From NCBI RefSeq assembly GCF_001640025.1, contig NC_031672.1, forward strand, positions 3,720,001 to 3,784,000: 64,000 nucleotides of DNA, written 5' to 3'. This DNA comes from Sugiyamaella lignohabitans. Lineage: Eukaryota > Ascomycota > Dipodascomycetes > Dipodascales > Trichomonascaceae. Positions 32,415-41,735 of the stretch are shown one piece after another. The notes beneath the pieces were generated by a model. That model saw nothing but the letters and a program-made list of their open reading frames with translations. It was not told where the DNA came from and did not search any database. The stretch's first letter is position 1; every line of letters begins with the position of its first letter. A program made the position numbers and the translations under genes.

Positions 32415-32483
32415 GTGTTATCAGGTCTCAACCAGAGTTAGCTTCTTTTGGATACATGGGTAACTACAGGAATTCTATACTAC

Positions 32484-32508
32484 TATAATAATAATAATAA
32501 TAATAATC
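32484..32508 (+). repeat. ATA/TAA microsatellite
   Basis: About eight trinucleotide units, flanked on both sides by the direct repeat TTCTATACTACT (32472-32483 and 32520-32531). Confidence 0.9.
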
Positions 32509-32781
32509 AATATTAAAGTTTCTATACTACTTCTTACTTTCCATTTAGACTCCACTATTTCCTAACAAACCGTTAAATGAGATAAAAAAGTCTTTGTTGG
32601 TCTAAAGATATAATCCACGGTTGGCAGAAACCAGCCGATACAGGCAAATCAATAGGGGACCAAGGATGAGCAGTAGTCCCTAGGGTCTGCAAAAATTGGG
32701 ACCAATCGTACCAAAGACACTGCTTCTCTAAGTGGTGAAATGAACTATATAATACTAAACGTAATCTTCCAAAAAGTGTTA

Positions 32782-33189
32782 TCATTCGCACTGCCAATAA
32801 AGATAGGCTATGTAGAATGAGATTGGGGTTGCCCAACTAATATCTGATCGTGCAGAGGATCTGGCAGGGTTGTAGTTGACTCGACATGGGCTTACCCGAC
32901 TAATATCTGATCGTGCAGAGGATCTGGCATGGTTGTAATTGACTCGACATGGGCTTACCCGCCTAATATCTGATCGTGCAGAGGATTTGGCATGGGTGTA
33001 GTTGACTCTACATGGGCTCGTCCGACTAATATCTGATCGTGCGGAGGATCTGGCATGGATGCAGTTGACTCGACCTTGAATTGTATCACTCAATAAGCTG
33101 TCCAGAATAAATATATCGACTGATATAAGGAAGTAGGGTCTCCAGCTGATTGTGTACAACGAGTAGTTGTCCGGAACATGTGATATCAT
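32782..33189 (-). CDS. Candidate orphan ORF, 135 residues, over a 63-bp minisatellite
   Basis: ATG at 33189. The frame runs 135 codons through four tandem 21-residue repeats of the form (N/T)(H/P)A(R/K)SSARSDISRVSPCRVNY. It starts with a hydrophobic/aromatic N-terminus (YSLYTISWRPYFLISVDIFIL) and ends SFYIAYLYWQCE. The period is a multiple of three, so the frame survives copy-number change. No family is recognised. It may be a chance ORF over the array or a young gene. Confidence 0.25.
   Translation of the reverse strand: MISHVPDNYSLYTISWRPYFLISVDIFILDSLLSDTIQGRVNCIHARSSARSDISRTSPCRVNYTHAKSSARSDIRRVSPCRVNYNHARSSARSDISRVSPCRVNYNPARSSARSDISWATPISFYIAYLYWQCE
32835..33077. repeat. 63-bp minisatellite, ~3.8 copies
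   Basis: The word TAATATCTG starts at 32838, 32901, 32964 and 33027, an exact 63-nt spacing. Copies differ at only a few positions, so the array is much younger than the neighbouring 400-bp array. Confidence 0.92.
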
Positions 33190-33400
33190 GGCCCCACACC
33201 TTTGATATTAGCAATTCCAGGCGATAGTATGAGTTGGACCACGCAAAAAACAAGCACACACCTTGAGATCAGTAATTCCAGGGGATAGTATGAGTTGGAT
33301 CACTTAAATAAACTGTCCAGAAGGGATATATCAAGTGATATCTCAAATTAGGCCTCCAACTCATTGTGTTGACCTGGTAGTTGTCCCGAAACAAGTGTTC
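33085..33400. repeat. Nested direct duplications (~214 and ~62 nt spacing)
   Basis: A ~100-nt segment beginning ATCACT at 33085 recurs diverged at 33299. A ~48-nt segment (core CAATTCCAGGCGATAGTATG) at 33195 recurs at 33257. Confidence 0.7.
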
Positions 33401-34313
33401 TTATGTTGTCAATCTTAGAGCCGAGCACGCCAAAACTGGTGACAGTGAGAAGACTGCCAACACCCTGAGAAGGCTAATAAGTATGCCGATGACTGGCTCT
33501 GAGCTACCAGGAGAAAGCGAGAGGGACGATAGTACTAGTACTATTAGAAGAAGTATTACCAGAAATGGTATTGGAACACTGGGTTCAGGTTTCAGCTTTA
33601 ATGTGAAATCTAACAGAGTTGTTTTCTCTTCTTTATTTTCCAGTTACTCACTTTTTTGAATCGTTTAATAACTCAGTTTGGCTTTATCCTGGGTTTGGGA
33701 AAGTTCCGTGGGCCGCACTTCAGTACCTCATCTATTATCGAATAGAAAAGGTTAATGCAAATCCCAGTCACGGTGAAGAGAAGTAAAAGCGTCACTAAAG
33801 TAGACACTTGTGAGTTGCACAACATGAATCTCTGTGAAAAAAATATCAGCCACCCTCTCAAACTACATGACAGACATCTAGCTTCTACCAATCTAAAGGG
33901 AACTTTGCTTTTTACGTTTTGACACTGCTGAGTCGGTCGTATATTCCCTCACTGCACTAGTACTTTCAAAAATTAGGCTCCGGTTTTTTGCGAGAGCATA
34001 GGGAACCAAGGCTATGTCTTGAATACAGTCAATGCTCAAGTCAGAACTTTTGAACTTTCCTTCGAACAGTCAAGTTTTGTTATATTAAACTGGAGGTTCC
34101 AGACAGGAATAGTAGAGTAGTAAGCAAATAGAGTAATATTAAAACAAGGATAGACAGTACAGAGAGACAATGAATACAAAAAAGGCTTGGACAGTGGCTG
34201 CGATTAATAATGACAAATTCTTATCGGAGGATCAAACAGATGAGAGATAATGCAGAATAGTGGATGATGCAAACTTTCTCCCGTTGATGGAAGATCCTCT
34301 GATAGCGAATAGG

Positions 34314-34440
34314 GGAGGACACGATGCAATTTGTGTTCGCTCCAGCTGCCTTGGTTCATGAGCCATTGAAATAATGATGATGCAAATTGATTTGGAGGGC
34401 ACGATGCAATACAATTTGTGCTCGCTCCGGCAACTTTCCT
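34314..34440. repeat. Short direct repeat pair
   Basis: GGACACGATGCAATTTGTG...GCTCC near 34314 recurs as GGGCACGATGCAATACAATTTGTG...GCTCC near 34396, about 80 nt apart. Confidence 0.6.
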
Positions 34441-34725
34441 CGCTGCCAGCCTTGACCAGGGGCTAATGATAATAAAAAGGAAGAAATGAATACGAATGAA
34501 ATCCAAGTGAAGTACATTTGTGAGTGGCATTGGACAAAGGAGGACAAGATTAGATATCCCAGTATTGACTCGGGATGCCAATACTAAAGCATCTCATTTT
34601 AAGGACATCAAGCGCGAAAGTGCAGCTACCGAGTATCCTAGGCCTGAGATGCAAGAGATACTAATCAATGTCCATGGCTCTAAATGTGTGTCGAGGAAAG
34701 AGTGTTTGTCCACTGAATGACTAAT

Positions 34726-35448
34726 TCACCAGACGACCACGTGGTATCTTGGAGGGGGACTTGAAGGAATTCCAACAGGTTTTCTTGGTAGTTTGAATGG
34801 ATTCTCGTTAAGTGGGGGACTCGTGTAAATTGGTTTGGCAGATACCGGAAGAGTATCGCTGATAGATGGGGGACAACTGTGAATTGGTCTGGTAGATACT
34901 GGGAGGGTATCCTTCACAGACTGGAACTCCGTCTTCTTTCCCCAAATTTTCTTGAAACTCTTCTTAACTCTAGTTCGTTTCTTTTCTAGGACCAGAGTAG
35001 ATTGTGAGTCGGTAGTGGCAGTTGTAGACAGCTTGAATGATTCGGTGGATCCCTTCTGTTTGGTGAATCCCGATGACGTTTCTACTGTGTTCCTCTCTCC
35101 GACATATCTCTTGGTGGCAGCTGATTTAGCTCCATTCTTTCTCTCTCTCTCTTTCTCCTCCCGGGGTTCCTTTTCCCGGATGGGGCATAGTATAATACCA
35201 GTAAGTACGGCGACGAGAGCAACAATTTCGATCTTCTCTTTTATTTTTGCCAGTCTCCGTTTCATCTTTGAGGGGGGTGGAGGAAGGGGTGTCCACATCT
35301 CAGTGGCTTGAACAGGCCATCTGTAGTTCATAAACGGTTCCTCCTTTGGAACCGGCTTCTCAGGTTTACCAAAGAGAAACGAGACACAAGTAGTAGGTAG
35401 GAGCAAATTGCCCAAAGACTTGATCTTGTTCCAGCCAGAATGAAACAT
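34726..35448 (-). CDS. Orphan protein, 240 residues (unrecognised)
   Basis: This is the only long ATG-initiated frame in the gene-poor domain. A short N-terminal region is followed by a Pro-rich segment (WTPLPPPPSKMKRR), a lone hydrophobic stretch at ~85-100 (IEIVALVAVLTGIILCPI) and a highly basic/acidic stretch (REKEPREEKERERKNG). The C-terminus contains a tandem motif, DTLPVSTRPIHSCPP followed by DTLPVSAKPIYTSPP, and ends in PSSPPPRYHVVVW. A single-pass membrane protein with a basic cytosolic tail is possible. The start is the ATG at 35448; the frame extends upstream only to a TTG. A ~58-bp tandem array lies directly upstream (35503-35840). I recognise no family. Confidence 0.45.
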   Translation of the reverse strand: MFHSGWNKIKSLGNLLLPTTCVSFLFGKPEKPVPKEEPFMNYRWPVQATEMWTPLPPPPSKMKRRLAKIKEKIEIVALVAVLTGIILCPIREKEPREEKERERKNGAKSAATKRYVGERNTVETSSGFTKQKGSTESFKLSTTATTDSQSTLVLEKKRTRVKKSFKKIWGKKTEFQSVKDTLPVSTRPIHSCPPSISDTLPVSAKPIYTSPPLNENPFKLPRKPVGIPSSPPPRYHVVVW

Positions 35449-35502
35449 AGTAAAATAATCCGAATAATAAGAATTAATAGCTCGGTTCAACCGTAATAAC
35501 AG

Positions 35503-35840
35503 ATTCTACTCAGAATAATGTAAAATCGATCAGGAATTAGCCTTTTATTGGTCTTTAACAGTTCTGCTTGAAAATAATTAAAATCAATCAGAAAATTAGC
35601 GCCTGTCAGTTTTAACGATTCTGCTTGAAATAATTTAAAATCAATCAGAAAATCAGCGCCTGGTTGATCTCTAACGACTCTAATTGAAAAAATGTAGCTT
35701 TGTCAGCTTTACAATTCTGCTCGAAATAATGTAAAATCAACCAGAGAATTTGTGTTTAGTCGGTCTTTAACGATTCTGCTTAAAAAACTGTAAAATCAAT
35801 CAGAAAATTAGCGTTAGTCCGTCTTTAACAATTGTGGTCA
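35503..35840. repeat. ~58-bp diverged tandem array, about 5-6 copies
   Basis: The word AAAATCAATCAG(A/G)AAATTAG recurs at about 35522, 35580, 35637, 35733 and 35791, alternating with (T/A)CGATTCTGCTTGAAATAAT. The 95-nt interval probably contains a damaged copy. It lies in the presumed promoter of the orphan gene. Confidence 0.8.
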
Positions 35841-36767
35841 GCTCTGAGAATGTGAATGTGTGATAAGTAAGAGGAAGAGAGGATGCGAGCGAAGCCACCC
35901 ATATATATATTGTTGTGCCAAATATTATGCAGAAGTAGAAGAGATTATGCTTGAAATAGGGTTTGGAAACAACTGCAGGGACGGGAGGCAGACGCGTGCT
36001 GTATCACTTCAAGCACGTGATAACCAACTAAGGAATGCTTATGGAGGTTATCAAAGCTGATGAGATATTCCATTATATTGTTTATAAAGGGATGTGACTT
36101 TATAAATTTCAATCTATCGTGGGCTCGATCTCTTTGACAGGATTAGAGTTAGAGATCAGCGATGAGGACTGATCTGATAGTGATATCGGACATGCAGATC
36201 GTTGCAGCGATAAGGCAAGTAGTGATTATCGTATACTGGATGACGGACTCGGTCTTGTATAGCAGCAGACGGCCCCTTGTTCCAACATTAGTTGGTAGAC
36301 CGATGAGTAGAATTACTGAGAGGTAGATATGAGACAATAATGTGCAAGCGTTGAAGTAATGGAATGGCTGAGATGTTGTATCCGGTTATTTGTTTAATTC
36401 TCTTTAATATTTTCTTATCTCATATGAAATATTATACTTGCTTCCATTCAAAAAACTTTTACGCCAGAGATTTCTCGCCCTTGAGTTGACCATTTTTTCC
36501 TTGCGCGGTTAGTATGCAAAATGTGAATTGGGTCCAAAAATTCAGTAAATAAACAAAGCCTAGACTAATGACTCAATTTATGGTTAAAAAATTCAATGAA
36601 TATATTTACATGCAAAATGTTTTATGGGCTAATCAATATCCCTAGGTATAAACGAGTGAAAATGCTAATTGAATGCTATCTGCCTTGGGGGTGTTAATTT
36701 GAACAGGTCACTCGTGAGCTGACCCGTGCTGTCCACGATATATTAGCGCTAGAGCAGGGAGAAAATG

Positions 36768-36774
36768 TTACCCG
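36768..36774 (+). promoter_or_regulatory. TTACCCG (Reb1-type) site
   Basis: Context AATGTTACCCGGCGTT, not part of a recognisable repeat unit. Confidence 0.3.
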
Positions 36775-37159
36775 GCGTTTACAGCTCGCCATATATAGTG
36801 AATCTTAGCAGCTGGCCTTTTCCCCTTTAATTCCTGACCCAAAAGTGGCATTCTCTAGTAATATAAAGTAAATAATGATATCTATTCATGTTTTATAATG
36901 ATTCAACCATGGTTTTGAAGGCACTGGCTGAAAAAGTGTGTCACATTACCATTTCCCAGCCGGGCAATAGTTCCATTTTCCGCAGAGCAAACTAGTACCA
37001 GTCAAAAATGATCATGGATCATTTATTCAGCCAATCCTTTCACGATTTTATATGTGGGGCTTTGTTTAATTGATCAATGTCTGTTTTATCAAAAACAAAT
37101 ACGGCATGTCTTGTTCACGAACGCTAATCCGCGATATGGAACAAAATATGTAGTTATGC

Positions 37160-37166
37160 CGGGTAA
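37160..37166 (-). promoter_or_regulatory. TTACCCG (Reb1-type) site, reverse
   Basis: Reads TTACCCGGC on the minus strand. Confidence 0.3.
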
Positions 37167-37352
37167 TACTAGAAAATCCAGCAGCTGGAGAAGTTGGTTG
37201 TAGGAGTACTGGACAACACACGCCATCTTCGTATTATTGAACTTAGGATATCCTTGGACAAGTACATCCAAAAGATGAAATACAATATGAAAATGAAACG
37301 GAAATAGCTCATCTACGAACAGCCATTGAAAGAATGGCTGTTTTCTATTCGC

Positions 37353-37359
37353 CGGGTAA
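37353..37359 (-). promoter_or_regulatory. TTACCCG (Reb1-type) site, reverse, abutting CACGTG
   Basis: CGGGTAACACGTG joins a reversed TTACCCG to a CACGTG core at 37360-37365, a compact composite ~590 nt upstream of RRB1. Confidence 0.35.
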
Positions 37360-37947
37360 CACGTGATGTCCACCCAGACGACGCATTAATATTAATCAAT
37401 AAATCTTGTTTAAAGTGTAAAATACAAAGGGTAGTTTGCATTAAACAGAGGTTATTTTCCCGTGCTAATTGAGAACTCATACAACTAGCTCTCACATATA
37501 CAGGAGCAAAAGTTCAAGTTTTTTTCTTGTTTTTTTTTCTTTTCATCAGAGATAAAGACCCAATACATCATAGATCAGTCTTAATCGGTCTATCTCGGAC
37601 CAGCAATCTGATTTGTCCAATACCCAGCAGAGCCATCCGATAATCTATTTAATGATGGTATCATACTAGATCTTTAAAAAAACTGTCTAAACCCGTAAGG
37701 TGAGATCTATTCTATTAATCTGACTTTATAGCTTATCGCCCTTCTGGATAACCACCAATCCTGCAGATACCACCATGCAAGACCCTGCGTCAGCCTATGC
37801 GCGCTAGCGCGCATGCTCGTTATCAAAAAACCCTTACATCTGAAAAATAAAAAATTGTCCCTGATCAGCCCTAAGACCAATCTCCTATTTCTTTAGCATC
37901 CAGACTTGACTTTTTTTGACGAATTGTATCTATCCAATTCTTTAGAG

Positions 37948-39528
37948 ATGTCCAAAAGAGCAGCTGAGTCCTTAGAAGAGGGTCGAGTTACCGCCCAAAA
38001 AACGTCGGCAGAGGATACTGCTGGCGATATGGCCATTGATTCGACCACGGCCGACGCTGAAATGGGTGAATTCGAGGACCCTTATGGAGACGATTTCGAA
38101 AGTGAAGATGAAATTTTCGAGGCTGGAGATGACGACGAAGAAGAGGATGAAGAAGGTGATATGGAGGTGGAAGCTAATACTTCAGCCAATCTCGAATCTA
38201 TTCAAGAGGACGAGGAGACTCCCGCTCCAAGTGCCAAAGCCAAGCCTGCTAAACAAACTCCACAAATCTATCTACCTCACAAATCGGCTCCTTTAGGGCC
38301 TGATGAGATCATGGAACCCGATCCAACCACTTATCACATGTTACACAGTTTTAATGTCAAATGGCCATGTCTTTCTTTCGACATTATCGAGGACTCGCTC
38401 GGCGATGAGCGTAGAGGATACCCTCAAACCACGTACCTTGTAACAGGAACTCAAGCACAAAAGGCAAAAGATAATGAAATCTCTGTTATGAAATTGAGTT
38501 CTCTCTGTAAGACTCTCGTCAAGGACGACGATGAAGAAGACGATGAGGACGACGACAACGATGAAGACTCGGACCCCATTCTCGAATCCAAGTCGCTGCC
38601 CACTCAATACACGACCAATCGAATCCGCATCAACCCTCATGCCAAGAAAACTGGCGAATATTTAACTGCTTCCATGAGCGAATCGGGAGATGTCTACGTA
38701 TGGGACATTTCTCCTCATTTGCGAGCTCTCGACACTCCTGGTACTACCATTACAAAACAAATGAACCGACCTGTGCATACCATTCAGGTTCATGGCCGCG
38801 TAGAAGGCTATGCTCTTGATTGGTCACCTCTCCTCCAGACAGGAGCTCTGTTGACCGGTGATATTTCCGGACGGATCCATCTTACTTCTCGTACTCAGAG
38901 CGGATGGGTATCTGACAGAACCCCCTATATCAGTCATGGCGGCAGTGTAGAAGAGATCCAATGGAGTCGATCTGAGAAGTCTGTTTTCGCTTCTGGTGGA
39001 ACTGATGGACTTGTGAAAATCTGGGACACTCGTAGCAAACAGCACAAGCCAGCAATTTCCGTCAAGGCTACTAACACCGACATCAATGTTATGTCGTGGA
39101 ACGCCAATGTATCGTATCTGCTTGCTACTGGACACGATGACGGTCAATGGGGAGTATGGGACTTGCGTAGTTTCAAGCCTGCTGCAAAGGGAGCAACTGC
39201 CTCGACGCCGACACCAGTTGCATCGTTCGACTTCCACAAGTCGCCCATCACCTCGATCGAGTTCCATCCTTCGGAAGAGTCCATTGTGGCTGTTGGCTGT
39301 GAAGACAACACCGTCACTCTGTGGGATCTGTCTGTCGAGGCTGACGACGAAGAAATCAAGGCTCAAGAAAAGGCTGCCGGCGGCGAGCTCGACGACATCC
39401 CCTCACAACTGCTCTTCGTGCACTGGCAACGCAATGCCAAAGAGGTACACTGGAACAAACAGATCCCTGGCAACCTCGTATCCACAGGCAGCGACGGATT
39501 CAGTCTGTGGAAGACAATTTCTGTATAA
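37948..39528 (+). CDS. RRB1: Rrb1/GRWD1, Rpl3 chaperone in ribosome assembly
   Basis: This 526-residue glutamate-rich WD40 protein is close to S. cerevisiae Rrb1 (511). The N-terminal ~100 residues are highly acidic. The family signature follows (QIYLPHKSAPLGPDEIMEPDPTTYHMLHSFNVKWPCLSFDII), then an internal acidic loop and WD repeats (GSVEEIQWSRSEKSVFASGGTDGLVKIWD; HKSPITSIEFHPSEESIVAVGCEDNTVTLWD). The end is LVSTGSDGFSLWKTISV. Rrb1 binds nascent ribosomal protein L3 and delivers it to pre-60S particles in the nucleolus. The true start is the ATG at 37948; the frame extends upstream only to a TTG. A composite GC palindrome begins 32 nt after the stop. Confidence 0.93.
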   Translation: MSKRAAESLEEGRVTAQKTSAEDTAGDMAIDSTTADAEMGEFEDPYGDDFESEDEIFEAGDDDEEEDEEGDMEVEANTSANLESIQEDEETPAPSAKAKPAKQTPQIYLPHKSAPLGPDEIMEPDPTTYHMLHSFNVKWPCLSFDIIEDSLGDERRGYPQTTYLVTGTQAQKAKDNEISVMKLSSLCKTLVKDDDEEDDEDDDNDEDSDPILESKSLPTQYTTNRIRINPHAKKTGEYLTASMSESGDVYVWDISPHLRALDTPGTTITKQMNRPVHTIQVHGRVEGYALDWSPLLQTGALLTGDISGRIHLTSRTQSGWVSDRTPYISHGGSVEEIQWSRSEKSVFASGGTDGLVKIWDTRSKQHKPAISVKATNTDINVMSWNANVSYLLATGHDDGQWGVWDLRSFKPAAKGATASTPTPVASFDFHKSPITSIEFHPSEESIVAVGCEDNTVTLWDLSVEADDEEIKAQEKAAGGELDDIPSQLLFVHWQRNAKEVHWNKQIPGNLVSTGSDGFSLWKTISV

Positions 39529-39560
39529 CAGTAATAAATATAACTCTGTCTACTTGAACA

Positions 39561-39697
39561 TGCCTCCGGCGGCTGGGGCTACGCCCCAGACCCCATGGCT
39601 CCTGCTTCGCAGGAGATGGCTGGGACCGTGGAGAGTCGACTCGAGCGGAGCGAGAGGAGCAGCGGGGTCTGGGGCGCAGCCCCAGCCGCCGGAGGCA
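39561..39697 (+). repeat. Full composite GC palindrome (137 bp)
   Basis: B arm 39561-39615, spacer 39616-39636 (ATGGCTGGGACCGTGG...), inverted C arm 39637-39697. It fills the space between the convergent RRB1 and PQ-loop stops (32 and 10 nt away). Confidence 0.93.
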
Positions 39698-39707
39698 GCG
39701 TCTCAGT

Positions 39708-40862
39708 CTACGAGCTCTCGTCAGCCAGAAGTGGGGCTCGTTCTCCAACTCGGAGGTTTCCTCTGCTTCGTTCGTAGTACACTGCCAGAATGAGAACGAC
39801 TAATTGGAGAGAAGCTGCTGTGAGGTAGGGCAGCCACGAGCTCCATGAGGTACCCTCTCGAGCTGCTAAACTGGCAGACCAGATGAACCCTCCGGGGGTC
39901 TGCATCAGCATCATCGGGATACTTAGAGATCCAGCGTGCTTGAGGGTGAACGTAGTGTAGATTTGGGGAAAGTACTGGACCATGGCCAGCAGTGCTGCGG
40001 TGACTCCCATCAGATTGGCCACGAAGTTGATGTACGATGGGGCAAAATAGAATGTGTACGCTGCCAGAAGTGCTGTCAGTACAAAGTGACCAAGACACAC
40101 TTGGCTGACGACGACAATTCGCACGTATTGGTCTTCTTCTGCCAGTGGTACTCCCTCTACAGGCCCATCACCGACATCGGCAGAGGGGTTAGTGAACACA
40201 ACTGCTAAGACGAGACTGGCCATTGTTAGTATGCTTCAGCTCTTACCACTTGCTATCACACCTTAAACCACATATATTTGACTGAGAGCTCGATTCCATC
40301 TAATAATGGTACTTTCTAGACAAAGGTGAGATTGCTCCTAAAACAAAAATACTCACATTATAGCAGCCATAGTGGCTTGCAAGCCGATCTGGACAATTCC
40401 TAGTGTCGATGCGACACATTCAAAAGATGTCTAAAAGTACGTTAGACTGACATTCCTGTTGTTATTCAATCCTTCTGAACCCCACCTCATCTCCTTCTTT
40501 TGATCTTACTCAGTACATCGATACGATCGAATAACATGAGCAACCAATTTATAAACACCTATGTCGAGAGAGTGAAAAAGAAAACAGCCGTGACTTACCA
40601 CCACGCGACAGCATGAAATTATGGGCCTTGAAAGCAAAAGAATGTTGCAAAAGGCACAGGTGCCCGAAGTCACACCAAGGAGCAGGAACCATGGCGATAT
40701 GCCCTCCGATGACTTTCTCTGAACAATCCGGATGTGTTGTGGCAGATATGAAACTACAATTCCTAGAGCCAAGGTAATTGAAACAACCAGATTTAGCAGT
40801 CCAGGATTTTTAAATGGCTCGCATGATGGCAGAGTCGGTGGTACCTTGATTGGTTCTAACAT
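39708..40862 (-). CDS. PQ-loop repeat membrane protein
   Basis: Three exons (40599-40862, 40357-40430, 39708-40215) give 281 residues with phases that fit. Introns are 168 and 141 nt with GTAAGT/GTGAGT donors and CTAAC branch sites. The first PQ loop is LGIVVSYLPQHIRIVQRKSSEGISPWFLLLG; the second is LLAMVQYFPQIYTTFTLKHAGSLSIPMMLMQTPGG. Seven hydrophobic segments are visible, as in the cystinosin/Ypq/SWEET-like superfamily. The spliced middle exon reads TSFECVASTLGIVQIGLQATMAAI, another TM helix. Relatives are vacuolar or endosomal amino-acid exporters or scaffolds, but substrate and organelle cannot be read here. The C-terminus ends RAPLLADESS, a possible dileucine sorting signal. Confidence 0.82.
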
Positions 40863-41735
40863 GACCAAAAAATGTATATCAAAAATTAAGGTTCTTCGTT
40901 AATAGAGCGTTTGGTAGTGCCAGGTGCTACTGTTTTTTTATAGTTTTTACCTGTTTTATTGAAAACCTGGTTCAGAAACAATTCAAAACTTGTGAATACT
41001 CCTGAGGTATTTCTGAAACCTCCAAAATGATAACTACGGTAGGGGTAGAATGACTGGGAACGAAAATAGTTCTAGCCACAGGTGGGGTTTGTTATGGCTG
41101 TGGTATCTTGCAGTTTGCCCTTAACGCTATCTCTTATCGACTGATACCTGCAGGACAGCAGCTCCCCTAGAAAATCGTCTCATTGCATCCATTCTTTCTC
41201 ATTTTCACCTATTTTTTCACTTTTTTTGTCTTCTTCAAACCCTTTGTCTAATATTGTTAGCACAAATTACTTTATATCTCACCTTATTAATTATTTGCTG
41301 CTGTTTAAGTGTAAAAATATTCAGCTCTGTACCTTGACACCCTTACCGTAGACACCTGCATAAGTCTCAGTAAAATCTGGCTCATTAGTATCTCTATATT
41401 GACACCGCCATCCAACCTAATTTGCACATACTATTTAGTAGTCTGCTCCATTACTTGCTTACCGTCTTTTTCTACAATAAAAATCAATTAGGATCCTTCA
41501 TTATCGACAGTCTTGTCTATAAACTGGCAGACCCCTTAGCAACATCACGTGCAGAACATGTACGATCTCTCACACGCACTATTCCTGACCTCGATTAAGT
41601 GATATATTGTGGCTTCTGCCGATAGTTCACAAAATTTCAGGACCAGCCAATCATGCGTTACATGGTTCTATTCACGTAAGACTGGTGAACCTACTGCTCG
41701 CGAGATCTGGATCCATAGTTTCCACACAATTCACA
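40863..41735. other. Divergent PQ-loop/NDUFA6 promoter region
   Basis: No gene is seen. AT-rich with a C/T-rich tract at ~41170-41270 and a CACGTG core (41546-41551) 185 nt before the NDUFA6 start. The frame upstream of NDUFA6 is open but starts only at a TTG. Confidence 0.5.
41546..41551. promoter_or_regulatory. CACGTG site, NDUFA6 promoter
   Basis: Core in context ACATCACGTGCAG. Confidence 0.35.

Larger units (their letters stand above)
31477..32460. repeat. ~400-bp diverged tandem repeat, about 2.5 copies
   Basis: Unit starts at ~31477, ~31873 and ~32281, so periods of ~396 and ~408 nt. Shared landmarks in order are AGCTGGAAATAAT, AATCATGGA, GCTAATATTTGC, TGTTACCCGGTGTTA, TTGGAAAAAGTCATTTTTC, GATCCGCTCGACACAT, GGGTCCTTTCATC and GCACCGTCTGAAAATATTAG. 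Divergence is high, so the array is old. Each unit contains one TTACCCGG. Confidence 0.75.
30497..34725. other. Gene-poor domain, left part: tandem arrays and decayed sequence
   Basis: About 4.2 kb holds no convincing conserved gene. In order it contains a degenerate GC palindrome (30769-30824), a short ORF of unknown status (31213-31392), a ~400-bp diverged tandem repeat (31477-~32460), an ATA microsatellite, a 63-bp minisatellite with an open frame (32835-33077), further short duplications to 33400, and a pair of 40-nt direct repeats near 34314 and 34396. TTACCCG sites recur. Confidence 0.6.
35449..37947. other. Gene-poor domain, right part
   Basis: 2.5 kb with no gene seen. It holds a ~58-bp tandem array (35503-35840) and three more TTACCCG-type sites (36768-36774; reverse at 37160-37166 and 37353-37359). 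The stretch 36400-37500 is AT-rich with no open frame worth calling. The last ~350 nt before RRB1 are a T-rich promoter-like stretch. Confidence 0.5.

Noticed and set aside
33673..33824. 50-residue minus-strand ORF with a hydrophobic stretch
   Set aside because: ATG-started but short, without neighbours, family or splice signals; hydrophobic frames are common in T-rich DNA.
34204..34581. 125-codon minus-strand ORF
   Set aside because: The first codon is TTG, and the frame crosses a short direct repeat read in different ways; no protein-like composition.
30497..37947. Retrotransposon remnant
   Set aside because: No reverse transcriptase, integrase or gag-like motif is seen in any frame and no paired LTRs are visible, only tandem arrays.
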